Source: Prillingera fragicola | Taxonomy: Eukaryota; Basidiomycota; Tremellomycetes; Trichosporonales; Trichosporonaceae | Reading direction: 5' to 3' | Length of the DNA: 64,000 bases | Assembly (NCBI GenBank): GCA_002335605.1 | Contig: BEDY01000004.1 | Coordinates: 930,001 to 994,000 of the forward strand | The notes under the pieces: generated by a model | Database searches by the model: none | Seen by the model: the letters and a program-made list of their open reading frames with translations, nothing else | Told to the model about the DNA's origin: nothing | In this document: piece after piece, positions 33,239 through 42,987 of the stretch | How the letters are laid out: each line of letters opens with the position of its first letter | How positions within the stretch are numbered: the stretch's first letter is position 1 | Made by a program: the position numbers and the translations under genes

Positions 33239-34471
33239 ATGTCCGACTTCAAGATCCCCAAGCTCGCAAACGAGGCAACCTGGCGTGACGCCAAGTGGCC
33301 CGAGATGAAGAACGACCTTGTCCTCCGTGCCGCCCGCGGCGAGGAGACTCCTCGCGCTCCTGTTTGGGTCATGCGCCAGGCTGGTCGCTACCTTCCTGGT
33401 GAGTAGTAGCTCAATACTGGCGGCGGAAAGGTATTGACACGCTATGCCAGAGTTCCTCGAGGTCCGCAAGAAGCACTCGTTCTTCGAGTGCTGCCAGACC
33501 CCCGAGCTCGCTACTCAACTCACCCTTCAGCCCATCGACCGCTACCCCACCCTTGACGCCAGTATCATCTTCTGCGACATTCTCGTCGTACCCCAGGCGC
33601 TCGGCATGGAGGTCTTGATGGAGCCCGGACGTGGACCCGTTCTTCCCCAGCCTTTGGTAACCCCCGAGGACCTCAAGCGTCTCCCTACCGAGGTGGACGT
33701 TCAGAAGGAGCTCGGTTACGTCTTCGAGGCCATTACCATGACCCGCAAGGGTCTCGACGGCCGTGTCCCCCTCATTGGTTTCTGCGGTGCTCCCTGGACC
33801 CTCATGGCGTACATGTGCGAGGGTGGTGGCTCCAAGACTTTTGAAAAGAGCAAGTCGTGGCTCTACAAGTATCCCGAGGAGAGCAAGCAGCTGCTGCACC
33901 GTATTGCCGAGGTCTGCGCCGACCTGCTCGTCGGACAGGTCCTTGCTGGTGCCCAGGCAAGTTGCATCGTTCTGTGATGGTTCTGACTTTGCAGATGCTC
34001 CAGGTCTTTGACTCGTGGGCCGGCGAGTTGACTCCCTACCACTTTAAGACTTATGCCCTCCCGGCACTCATCCAGATCTCGCGCAAGGTCCGCGCTGTGT
34101 TGAAACATCTTGGCCACCCCGAGGTTCCCATGACTCTCTTCCCCAAGGGAGTTCACGACCCCTCGTCGCTCGCTCTCCTCAAGAAGGAGGCTATCGGCTA
34201 CGACACTCTTGGCCTCGACGCGGGTCTTGACGCCGTTCAGGCCCGTAACCTCCTTGGCCCCGGCCTCAACCTCCAAGGCAACTTTGACCCTGTCATTCTC
34301 TACGGTGGCCGCGAGGGCATTGAGAAGGAGGTTGAGCGTGTGTGCAAAATCTTCCACAAGGCCGGTGGTGGCTGGATCGCCAACCTTGGTCACGGCATTA
34401 CCCCCAATGTCAAGCCCGAGGACATGGGATGGTTCCTCGAGTGCGTGCACAAGTACTCGGTGCGCCCTTAG
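33239..34471 (+). CDS. HEM12: Uroporphyrinogen decarboxylase (Hem12)
   Basis: Cytosolic haem enzyme removing four carboxyls from uroporphyrinogen III. Exons 33239-33398, 33451-33956 and 33995-34471; 380 aa. Both UROD signatures are present: [15 protein letters not shown], split by intron 1, and [18 protein letters not shown]. The catalytic Asp lies in [14 protein letters not shown]. The second intron (33957-33994, 38 nt) has a GC donor: the sequence is CCCAG|GCAAGT with a CTGAC branch and GCAG acceptor. Reading through it would meet an in-frame stop, so the GC-AG intron is required. Confidence 0.95.
33957..33994 (+). other. GC-AG intron in HEM12
   Basis: 38-nt intron with donor GCAAGT after CCCAG and a TTCTGACTTTGCAG end. 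Removing it joins GAQ to [12 protein letters not shown], the conserved UROD continuation; no GT alternative gives this. Confidence 0.9.
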
Positions 34472-35012
34472 GAGAGTAGTGAATACAGTAGCAGCTATTG
34501 CGTTGAATGTAGAAGATAACCAGTCATCCAAACGCGTGCTCATCGCTGGCTAACGGTCCGGAGCCTGTGCGGCTGACTTTGCGTCTCTTGTATGACGATT
34601 TGTTGAGCATGAAACGCTGTTGGTTGTGGAAGACAGTCCCGTGAAGTCACACAATAAGAAGACGTGAGCGGCTGACCTCTTCGTGATTCTTTCTCCGTAG
34701 AGATGTGTCGGGCTTCCAAGTTTGGGATCAAAACAGTACCACCCGGTCACCAGCAGATTCTGGAGATATCAGTAGTGAGATCCAGGTACGAGGGATGCAA
34801 CGCCTCGACAGGGAAAATCGCGTCATGAGCGCGTGTGCGCCACGGCCGGAGCCAGCGGAAGCAACCGCTAATGACAGAGTGGCGCTCGCCGATGGATCTG
34901 GTCTATCTGCACGACCACTGGCTCCATCGTTCATACCACTCTCTTGTGCTATCTCAACGCTACCTCAGTGTTTATACACTCACCATATTCACTCTATCCG
35001 TAGCTCAGCAAC
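34472..35012. other. Intergenic region between HEM12 and F-box-like gene 1
   Basis: 541 bp containing the HEM12 3' end and the promoter of the next plus-strand gene. AT-richer near the start codon (TTTATAC at about 34970). No gene seen. Confidence 0.5.
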
Positions 35013-36368
35013 ATGTCTCCGGATAGCGCTGGTATCAAAGGCGGCAACTCGACTTTATCCCATCACCACGGCGTCATTGATCACGTCGCATTCCCGCACG
35101 TCATTGACACTATACTTCAACATCCTAATGTCTGGCCTAGTTTCCGGGCAACGTGCCGTGCATACAGGGACAAGATTGATCCCAAACTCTATCGACACTT
35201 GATCTTACGTCTAGGTACCGGGACAGAGCTCGACATAACAAGCGCATATGGTCGGCCTCCTTCCTTTGGCCGAGCACTATCCCGTCTCAAGACCACACCG
35301 CTCGAGACAGAGGTGGAGCGAAACGCGCGAACACGGGCAAACGACCTCATGCGAGGGGTCAAGGTCATTGACTTTTGCGGACCGCTTGACCGCGACGCTA
35401 GCTTCTACTGGCTCGGAGACGCTCTCCGGGGCCTCGACAAGGTGCGGCTGTTCATGAACCCGTCTGCAGAGTATCACCGGAGCTCGGTGGCCGAACTGGC
35501 TGATGCCATGGTTGCCGACACTCTTATTTTCTTTGCAGTTGCTCCTGCGCCGGGCACCGTACCCCAGCCATACGTCTCTGGCGTCCACGTTCCGGCCGGC
35601 GTCGTGAGGCTGGTGAGCAACATTCTCATTCACCCCGACGTCGGCCCATGGGGAGTTCCGCTAGGATTCTCATATCTCATGGACCCAGAGCACACCCTCC
35701 GAGAGGCTGTGTTCATGTTCCATTCGTGGCCAGTCGTGCCATCGACACCTGGCGAAGGCCCTTCGAAAGCCATCGTCACAAAAGGCATCACAGAGGACGA
35801 CGTACTCGACCGCTGGCAGACGCTCGTCCAAGAGGTCTGCTACCTCATTGAGAGCGCCAAGCGTCCTGGGGTGCGGTGTATCCTCGTCGACTTTCCGGTC
35901 GCTGATTGTGGTGGGCCAGTCATGTCGGGAGGTCTGAGCTGGACAGAACACAACTTTGTCGAATGTGTGCAGGAGCTGCTCAGTGCCCAGTGGAACACTG
36001 CTCGGAGTTCTCCGTACTACTCGCCAACTGAGATTGCGAGTCTTGCAGAGCTGATAACGTTTTGCACTCGAGACGAATGGCGGCAATCCTTGCCCCCGGG
36101 GGAGTTTGAACAGTGCGCGATGCCCAATGGCGTGAGTCTGCCCCCGTGGCTGTTGAACCTTTGGCTGACAATCAACAGGGAGTTTGCGGCTGGTGAGCCC
36201 GCTCTGACAGAAGTCGCGAGGACTGGGGACAGTGATAGCTTCTGTTACGTATCATGTATTCCACTAGCACATTTGTATTCTACCCATGACAGCATCAGCG
36301 CCATACCCTCTCGTTTGGTGAGGGCTCCGTGGGAGGTCTCGGTGATTAGAAAATGGCAGGGTTATTAG
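35013..36368 (+). CDS. F-box-like protein, lineage family member 1
   Basis: Single exon, 451 aa. The motif at about residues 20-60 reads VAFPHVIDTILQHPNVWPS, then FRATCRAYRDKIDPKLYRHL, close to the motif of the genes at 37353, 39144 and 58173. The rest contains alternating short strands and helices with VKVIDFCGPL and a following LDKVRLFMN segment, as in the siblings, but no clear leucine-rich repeats. It is probably an SCF substrate adaptor, but the F-box is divergent and binding to Skp1 is inference. Confidence 0.7.
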   Translation: MSPDSAGIKGGNSTLSHHHGVIDHVAFPHVIDTILQHPNVWPSFRATCRAYRDKIDPKLYRHLILRLGTGTELDITSAYGRPPSFGRALSRLKTTPLETEVERNARTRANDLMRGVKVIDFCGPLDRDASFYWLGDALRGLDKVRLFMNPSAEYHRSSVAELADAMVADTLIFFAVAPAPGTVPQPYVSGVHVPAGVVRLVSNILIHPDVGPWGVPLGFSYLMDPEHTLREAVFMFHSWPVVPSTPGEGPSKAIVTKGITEDDVLDRWQTLVQEVCYLIESAKRPGVRCILVDFPVADCGGPVMSGGLSWTEHNFVECVQELLSAQWNTARSSPYYSPTEIASLAELITFCTRDEWRQSLPPGEFEQCAMPNGVSLPPWLLNLWLTINREFAAGEPALTEVARTGDSDSFCYVSCIPLAHLYSTHDSISAIPSRLVRAPWEVSVIRKWQGY

Positions 36369-36450
36369 GATATCTTGGAATAACGTGATGGGCGGCATTC
36401 GGCGGCAATCAAGCGGCCTTGCCGGGTCCGGCGATAAAGGCGCCGCTCAC

Positions 36451-36457
36451 TATAAAG
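36451..36457 (+). promoter_or_regulatory. TATA box of the Dabb gene
   Basis: TATAAAG, 61 bp upstream of the ATG at 36518. It sits in a GC-rich block where ATAAAGGCG occurs twice (about 36434 and 36453). It would place initiation near 36485. One of the few clear TATA boxes in the window. Confidence 0.6.
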
Positions 36458-36517
36458 GCGGCGCTCCGGAGATGAGCGGCCATCACTTTCCACCCATCTG
36501 TCTGAAAGTCCACCATC

Positions 36518-37019
36518 ATGACCAGTGAGTCGCGTGCACGAGAGCAGGGAGGGCGCACGGCTCAGTGAGCCGGCAGAGAGCTGCTTGGGGTTTGCCTGGG
36601 AGTCTCTGCTGGAGGCCAGGTGCGGCTTGCTCGTTCTGTTGCTCTCCAGTCCTCGTCCCCTAGCCCACGCACAACGGCTGACAGTTGACAGAGATCGTCC
36701 ACGTCGTTCTCTTTAAGGTTAAGGCCGGCTGCGAGGCTGAGCACGGCATCGACAACCTGTGCAAGCTCGAGGGCCCCATCCCCGGCACGGCCCACACTGG
36801 CCCACCCCTCATCGACGCTCGCTGCAAGGGCTACAACTACGGGCTCTACTCAATCTTTGCCAGCCGCGAGGACCTTGACACCTACGCCGTCTCCAAGGCT
36901 CACACCGACGTTGTCGCCGCTAACATTCGCCCTTACATTGAGGGTGAGCTACTTTCCATTGCGAGTTCGTGACTGACATGACAGACGTCATGGCGTACGA
37001 CTTTGAGATCGCAGAGTAG
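36518..37019 (+). CDS. Stress-responsive dimeric alpha/beta-barrel (Dabb) protein
   Basis: Three exons: 36518-36524 (7 nt), 36692-36943 and 36985-37019 (introns 167 and 41 nt); 97 aa. The start MTKIVHVVLFKVKAGC with its HVVLFK strand, then GYNYGLYSIFASREDLDTY and ending DVMAYDFEIAE are typical Dabb features. These are small ferredoxin-like dimers often induced by stress, some with enzymatic roles. The first exon carries only the start codon, one more codon and one base, and is placed by frame and by the TATA box upstream. An alternative start inside exon 2 is the ATG just before GCGTAC only, which would destroy the fold. Confidence 0.85.
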
Positions 37020-37313
37020 ATGTCAAGTGCAGGAAGGAAGATTATGGGGTTTGCCCTGCGCATCACATCTTGACATGCATGACGGGACTGCCTTAATCCG
37101 TTAGAGGGCCAGCCGCTACAGCCACCACGCGGTTTGCGACACGACTGACTGCTGAATGTCCAGTGCCAATTAGAAAGAGTTCATCACCGCGGGGCGGCTG
37201 CGCATTATTAACAGGTACTAGGCGCACGAAGCATGAGGTAAAGACAGTGAACTGTTGGAAAAGAGGAGGTGTGGGTAGGTCTGTGTGACAGGTAACCTTT
37301 GATCAGGCTCTCC

Positions 37314-37353
37314 TTGACTGAAGGCCGCTCTCTTTGACTGACGGCCGCTCTCT
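37314..37353. repeat. 20-bp tandem repeat, two copies
   Basis: The unit TTGACTGA(A/C)GGCCGCTCTCT occurs twice back to back, with one mismatch. It abuts the stop codon of the minus-strand F-box-like gene, in its 3' UTR. Confidence 0.75.
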
Positions 37354-38780
37354 CACTCCACCGTCTCCAGGTCGTACTGAGTCTCACCAACGCGATCAAT
37401 GTACTCTTCACGCGAGAGAAACTCGACGACCCCGGACAGCACTGGCGCGAGCTCCTCTGCCTCATTTTCGGAGAGGTGGGCGAGAACAGCATCCAGAAAC
37501 TTGACGCGCACATAGGCCAGTACGTCAGAGACACTTGGGCCAGGAAGGATGGGCAGTGGCTTCTGAGTGGCTGGAGGTGCCACCGCACCTCTTGGAGACG
37601 ACGCCGGACCGTCGGCGATGCTTGCGAGCTCAAATGTCTCAACCTCCTGCTGGTACGCTAGCCCTGGGTTGAAGTCTGTCGCATCCCCAGCAACAGTACC
37701 AACTTGCACAAGCTGTGCGCGCACGTCGGGCAGGTCGAGCAAACGGGTTTCTGCGGCCAAAGGCTGTTCGAACAGACTGGGCGAGAGGAGATCCTCGACA
37801 CCGACAATGGTATACTTGACTGGCTTCTTGCGACGCTGACGCAGCATCCCGGCTACCACCGGTATCAGCGGGAAGAGAGGGAGAAGTGTGCGGGAGCCTC
37901 GAACGGCAATATCGAGGTGCCGGAGGGCGTGGGGGCGAGTCAGGTGCTCTGAAAAGAGGACTACGGTCTCCTCGAGCCCAGGCGGAGTACCGATAATGAA
38001 GGCAATGCCGCGGTTCTTGTAGCTGTGATCACTGTCGCAAGTGAGGTGAAGAACGTGTCGACGGACAGCCTCGGGAACCTGGCACCTAAGCACAATGGCC
38101 TCAGACGCGTTGAATGCTGTCGCAGGTGGTAGAGCCGCAAAAGTGATTTGATTGGGGGCAATAGGAGCTAGTGGCGGGCAAAGCTCGTTCGGGTTCTGCC
38201 AGACACGAACCGTGTGCACCTTGCTGAGGGGGAAGGGGAGGACGCCCGTGTGCCCGATCATGTCCAGTATTTGCGTGTTACGCGACACAAGCTGGTGAAG
38301 ACGATCCATATGGGCTTGGTCCCCAGCGCGGAAGGGAGCTAGACTTGGCAGAGTCTTGCGGTATGGCATGGTGAGGCATGCAATAGGGTTGCGAGGGACT
38401 TGCCATAGAAGGAGGTGACGCGCGAGGAGACCGTCGACCACGTTGTGGAGGTGACGGCATGTAACACGCAGGTCGAGGAGGGTGACGCGGTCGGCGTAAG
38501 ACACAATGGTCTCGATGATGTGAGGAAAGCCCCGGTGGTTAATTGGCGCCGTTTCGAGCGACGCCGCTGTGTCTGCTTGCAGTGGCGCTTGCCCATCGGC
38601 GACAGCTTTTGTTGGGACAAGTTTGCTCAACAGCGAGTCCGAGGTTGACCTGGAGTAGTCGGTAGACATGCGACGGCGGAACACTTGAAGGCCCTTCTTC
38701 AGGGAAGGAAGGCGTTGTGCAGAGCGGGTTGGGTTGGGAGGTAGCGGCTTTTGGAGGATGCTTGGATCAAAGACGGACAT
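37353..38780 (-). CDS. F-box-like protein, lineage family member 2
   Basis: Single exon, 475 aa. After a basic Ser-rich N-terminus the motif at about 80-120 reads NHRGFPHIIETIVSYADRVT, then LLDLRVTCRHLHNVVDGLLARHL. Downstream it shares with the siblings a VHTVRVW segment and a GLEETVVLFSEH strand. The C-terminal region ends in acidic helices (LSENEAEELAPVLSG). Function inferred as an SCF adaptor at most. It is tandem with member 3 on the same strand, 363 bp apart. Confidence 0.7.
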   Translation of the reverse strand: MSVFDPSILQKPLPPNPTRSAQRLPSLKKGLQVFRRRMSTDYSRSTSDSLLSKLVPTKAVADGQAPLQADTAASLETAPINHRGFPHIIETIVSYADRVTLLDLRVTCRHLHNVVDGLLARHLLLWQVPRNPIACLTMPYRKTLPSLAPFRAGDQAHMDRLHQLVSRNTQILDMIGHTGVLPFPLSKVHTVRVWQNPNELCPPLAPIAPNQITFAALPPATAFNASEAIVLRCQVPEAVRRHVLHLTCDSDHSYKNRGIAFIIGTPPGLEETVVLFSEHLTRPHALRHLDIAVRGSRTLLPLFPLIPVVAGMLRQRRKKPVKYTIVGVEDLLSPSLFEQPLAAETRLLDLPDVRAQLVQVGTVAGDATDFNPGLAYQQEVETFELASIADGPASSPRGAVAPPATQKPLPILPGPSVSDVLAYVRVKFLDAVLAHLSENEAEELAPVLSGVVEFLSREEYIDRVGETQYDLETVE

Positions 38781-39143
38781 GGCGAGAAAGGGGGAACAAA
38801 GGAGTGTGGGTATCAGACAAGAACGCGTTAACAGGACAATGCGAAGGTTAGAGTATCATCTAGGAGACGTGAGTGAAAGGAGTGGACGGTGGCAAGCGAG
38901 ATTGGTGTTGCTAGCCTCGGCCTCCACCATGTCTCGCAACTGGGCACATCTGTACGTCTAGCCCTACGCTGCTTGGAAAGAGTCACGTGCCATATGCGTG
39001 GGCGCAACTCTTGATGAGTGCTTGCGTGTACGCGTGTATAGGTGTACATACCTACACACACGGCTGTCGCCACTCGACGTTGTCGCTAGAGCACTGCGCT
39101 CACCCTGTGGGAATCAGACTGCCGGCCGTGGACAACAGCTCAC
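38781..39143. other. Intergenic region between two F-box-like genes
   Basis: 363 bp; promoter of member 2 and 3' end of member 3. It has a GT/AC-rich stretch at about 39025-39065. No gene seen. Confidence 0.5.
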
Positions 39144-40235
39144 CTACGGGATCTCCAGCGGCACCATCTCTAGCTGCCATGCCCTATCTCCAACCTCTGC
39201 ATGATACGCGTCGCCCGTCACAAACTGTATGCTAGCGGTCGCCTCGTGGACATCCTTGTATGCCCATATGGGGTTTTGCGGTAGGTTGACACCCACAGTG
39301 TCGGAAACGCGGTTGATGAGCAGTAATCGAAGCTGCTCGATACTGAAATCGTCCATGCCCATCCAACCAGGGTCCATCAGTTGCCAGTCTACCATCGTAA
39401 TGGCAATTCGATGAAGCGTGCCGCCGAGCAACACACCGCTGAGTGCCGAGATGAGGTTGCCCCATCGCTGAGCAGACACATGCGTCCCACTGAGTGCTGG
39501 CACATTTGTGGCATCGGCACCGCGCGGTCCCCAGTCGGTGAACACAAAGACAACCCGCTGAAGACCAATAGGTATCAACGTGTGGTCAATCGGGACCTCC
39601 TGGCTGCCTGCTTGCGCGATGTGGTACCGACAGTGGACGACGGCCTTGGAGACCTTGTCACCGATGATTGTGCGGTTCTCGCCGGCAAACCTCATAGGCC
39701 GACCTATATCACCGCACACTACTAGTGTCTTTGCACTGATACCACAGCGGTATACCAAGTCGCCATCCTCGTCCGAGTAGACTCGTAGGACGTCAACCCC
39801 CGAAAGGCCCTTTGACACTGGAACGAACGCGACGCCTCCCCGGCCGACCAGATCGACAGTTCGGGTAAGTGCCAAAGAGCGATTTGCCCGGTCCAATGCG
39901 GCTTTGGCTTTCTTTCCACCTGGCTTTGCCCATGCGTGATAGTCTCGGTCTTGCAACGCTGGTACTCGATGAAGCTCAGCGGCAACGACTGGAGGATCGG
40001 CAGGGTTAGCACCGGAGTAAAACGTGTAATCGAGCGCCTGGATTCGGACTTCCTGGTGCTCTCCCGAGGTGATGAATAGGTGTACTGCTTGAATCGCATC
40101 TACTCGCACTTGGAAGGCCTTGCAGGTTCGGCGAAAGGCATTGAGAACCCTCCATGGTGAGTAGTCGACAATTGCCTCCACGATATGCGGGTAGACTGCG
40201 TAATCGAGCACGGCAGTGGAGCCTATGGAGGTCAA
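39144..40235 (-). CDS. F-box-like protein, lineage family member 3
   Basis: Single exon, 363 aa, the shortest of the set. The motif lies almost at the N-terminus: VLDYAVYPHIVEAIVDYSPW, then RVLNAFRRTCKAFQVRVDAI. VDLVGRGG, VDVLRVYSDEDG and GLQRVVFVFTDWGPRG correspond to blocks in the siblings. Intact open frame. Biochemical role unknown. Confidence 0.68.
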   Translation of the reverse strand: MTSIGSTAVLDYAVYPHIVEAIVDYSPWRVLNAFRRTCKAFQVRVDAIQAVHLFITSGEHQEVRIQALDYTFYSGANPADPPVVAAELHRVPALQDRDYHAWAKPGGKKAKAALDRANRSLALTRTVDLVGRGGVAFVPVSKGLSGVDVLRVYSDEDGDLVYRCGISAKTLVVCGDIGRPMRFAGENRTIIGDKVSKAVVHCRYHIAQAGSQEVPIDHTLIPIGLQRVVFVFTDWGPRGADATNVPALSGTHVSAQRWGNLISALSGVLLGGTLHRIAITMVDWQLMDPGWMGMDDFSIEQLRLLLINRVSDTVGVNLPQNPIWAYKDVHEATASIQFVTGDAYHAEVGDRAWQLEMVPLEIP

Positions 40236-42987
40236 GCGTGATCCAGTTGGCTCAAAGCTTACCAGAAAGAGAGGTCATGGCGTGGCGTCAATGTTAATGG
40301 ACTGGCAGCGCACAAACGTCGACATCTTGAGCTGGCTTTGCGATCTTCACGACGCGAATCGTACGCGTTCCGCCATCCAACATGACGTCATTCTTGGAAA
40401 GTTCAACGGCTACTCAAACATGTAAACTTATAAACAAAGCTGAGCAGCTGAAGGAGGAACCAGCCTGCGCGAATCTCTATGCACAGTTGATGACCACCGC
40501 CTTTGAGCAGAATATTGCACCTTCCTACATCTGTAAACCGAAGACGCGTGGTGCCTTCGCGTGTCCAGGCCAGAAGCCCAAGCGACCCTCAAAAGGAGTT
40601 TTTGCATTGTAGCATCTTAACTTCGAAAACACGTTGCGCCACTCGTGATTGTAGTGCCTGCGGCCACTTGGAACTGGCTTGTGCCCTAATTTGCCACTCA
40701 GAGGCGGCAACTCCTGTCTATGTAACTTCTCGATATCAACGCGAACAAGCACGCCACACTTGACACACTTCAGATGGGGACCACCTCTCCCTCGCCACTG
40801 GTTAGGCCATCGCCCTTGACCAACGGCATCTTGGTTGTCCCGCGTCGCACTCCACGTTGACAATGACGCAGAGCTGTGGATGCGTGGAGCTCAACCATCG
40901 AACGTCTGTCTGTAGGACATGGCCTGAGGGTGCGGTCCTCCAGATTCAGGCCCCCTGGGTCTCCACATTCCCGCTTGCCCACCAAATCAATCTCTTCGAA
41001 GCCCTGTATCTGTGGAGCACGCCGCGCCCAGAATCTGGTCCCCAGGCACGATGTGCTGTTTTGTGTGTCTGGCCGATAGGAGCAGCTCCTGGAGGTACAT
41101 ACTCGCATGGACCTGTTTCGAACAAACAAAGAGAACTGCACTGGACCTGCACTGGGGCGGTCGTACAGTGCCACCCAGCCACCGGGGTCCTGATCCTGAA
41201 AGCTCCTGCAGGCCGAATTCCGCGACAGTCTTCTGTACGTCCGAGACGGCGTCATCAAACCGGGTCGTCCCCAAATCATCGCCAGTGGCGTAATCGCACA
41301 AGAGTATGTATGGCCTGCTTGATTTAAACGCAACATTGCAGATCAAAGACTTGATGTCATGTGCTAGATCGTGTTCTATGGATCTCTGTGCCCTTCACAG
41401 TGTCTAGCTGCTGAGCCCCATAAGTACAATTTACAAACTCGGCGGCCACGTGTGGACCAGGGAGTTCCATGGCATTGCACTTGAGTCGTCTGCGAACGTC
41501 ATTGTCCACGCAGCACCAGGCACAGCTGCGGACTGCGCAACTGGTCTGCTACGATTACGACATTCCGTTCCACAAAATGTTCCCGAAGCCAACTTGTGCC
41601 ACTTGCAGACCGCATGTGCAAGCGCTTCCGTTGACGTGCTACGCAGTAGTTGTTTGCTGACATGAGAATCCACTAGGAGGAGAGGTACGTGCGCGAGATG
41701 GTACATGGACTACGGCCTCTGAGAAGGCGTTACCTAGTATCGGCTTGTGGACTTTCCTTCGGGATGGGTGATGCCCATTGTCCGCCGTTTGCTGACATGA
41801 GAATCCACTAGGAGGAGAGGTACGTGCGCGAGATGGTACATGGCCGAACGCGCGTTACCAAGTATCGGCTTGCGGACTTTCCTTCGGGATGGGTGATGCG
41901 CATTGTCCGCCAAGCGAGAGCGGCCCTCGTTACAACAGTGGACGTGCACATCCTGTTTTCGTGCCAACGGGTTGCTCTCACACCCGTTGCATAGTGCCGT
42001 GTGCCGTGTAACGTGTACCGGGCACGACGTCGGCTTGCGTCTCTCGCATGTCTGAAGACAAACGCTAAGCCCACGTCAGCACCTGTCCTGCCTGTCCTGG
42101 CATACACAAGCCCAACGGTTATGCCGACAACCGTCAGGCTGCGTGGTATCGAAGTCCAAGCCATGTTCCCGCGCATTAAGCCCTGAGTACTAAGTTGCCT
42201 GCCAAGTAGCCAAAGCCAAACCCTACCCGGGGCTGATTCTAGACGCCTTTACGCCTTCGGTGGTCGCAGCAGCTTTCTGACTTGGCACCAAGGATATACA
42301 AAACAAGGATACTGTGAAATGGGGTCACCGACTCGGTCAACGAAAACTACTACCAGTTCAGTCCGCGTGCATCAGTGGCATGCAGGGACGGACCGGGGCC
42401 TCGTCGGCGCCATGTGGGCACGCTGCGGGCGCCTGTGGTCATGGCGGAGCTCGGTTGGTAGTCATGTGGTGCAGATAGCACACGAACCATTCCCACAATC
42501 TAGACCGTGCATGCGAGTGTCTCCACTTGTCTTTAGTACCTGCAGGACAACGTCTAAGCTTCTAGTTTGAGAGCAAGATTGGTCTCAGCTCTTGGTGCTT
42601 CAATGCGATCTAATCTGGGGAACCGGCCAGGGTTTTGTCAATTAAGCCGAACCCAAATGGCAGTCAGTGGATCAGTGGTGTGGTGCTCGAGTTTCGGGCA
42701 CAGTACAAACATGGCATAGCACTGCTACTACGTGAACAGAGAGCTTCAAACTCTGCCAGATGATGGCCGCTGGCCGGACTGAATATGAAATGCGGGTGGA
42801 CAGTGGTGTATGAGAGTCGACAGAGGGTTAGGATAGACATTTTGCTGACGCTTGCGAACCTGAATGATGCTGGTGCAACTCGAACAATGATGTTTGGTGT
42901 TTTGGTGGGGTTATTTTCTGAATTTCGGTTCCGGTAGTAATTCGGTATACAACGTTGGGGGGTCGTGTCGTAGCGTATGGTACAGTG
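40236..42987. other. Gene-poor 2.7-kb region
   Basis: No gene I can support. Open frames on the minus strand (40525-40863, with one CVKC pair, and 40987-41346) might be remnants of a gene but match no family I know and lack convincing splice links. An imperfect tandem duplication lies at 41652-41911. Confidence 0.5.
41652..41911. repeat. Imperfect tandem duplication, 135-bp offset
   Basis: Copy 1 is 41652-41786 and copy 2 is 41787-41911. The first 57 bp are identical between copies. An 18-bp spacer in copy 1 is replaced by an unrelated 8-bp one in copy 2, then a 60-bp block matches with three differences. No flanking inverted repeats or target duplication seen. Confidence 0.9.

Noticed and set aside
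42319..42570. Short plus-strand frame near 42.4 kb
   Set aside because: 83 codons with random composition and no supporting signals.
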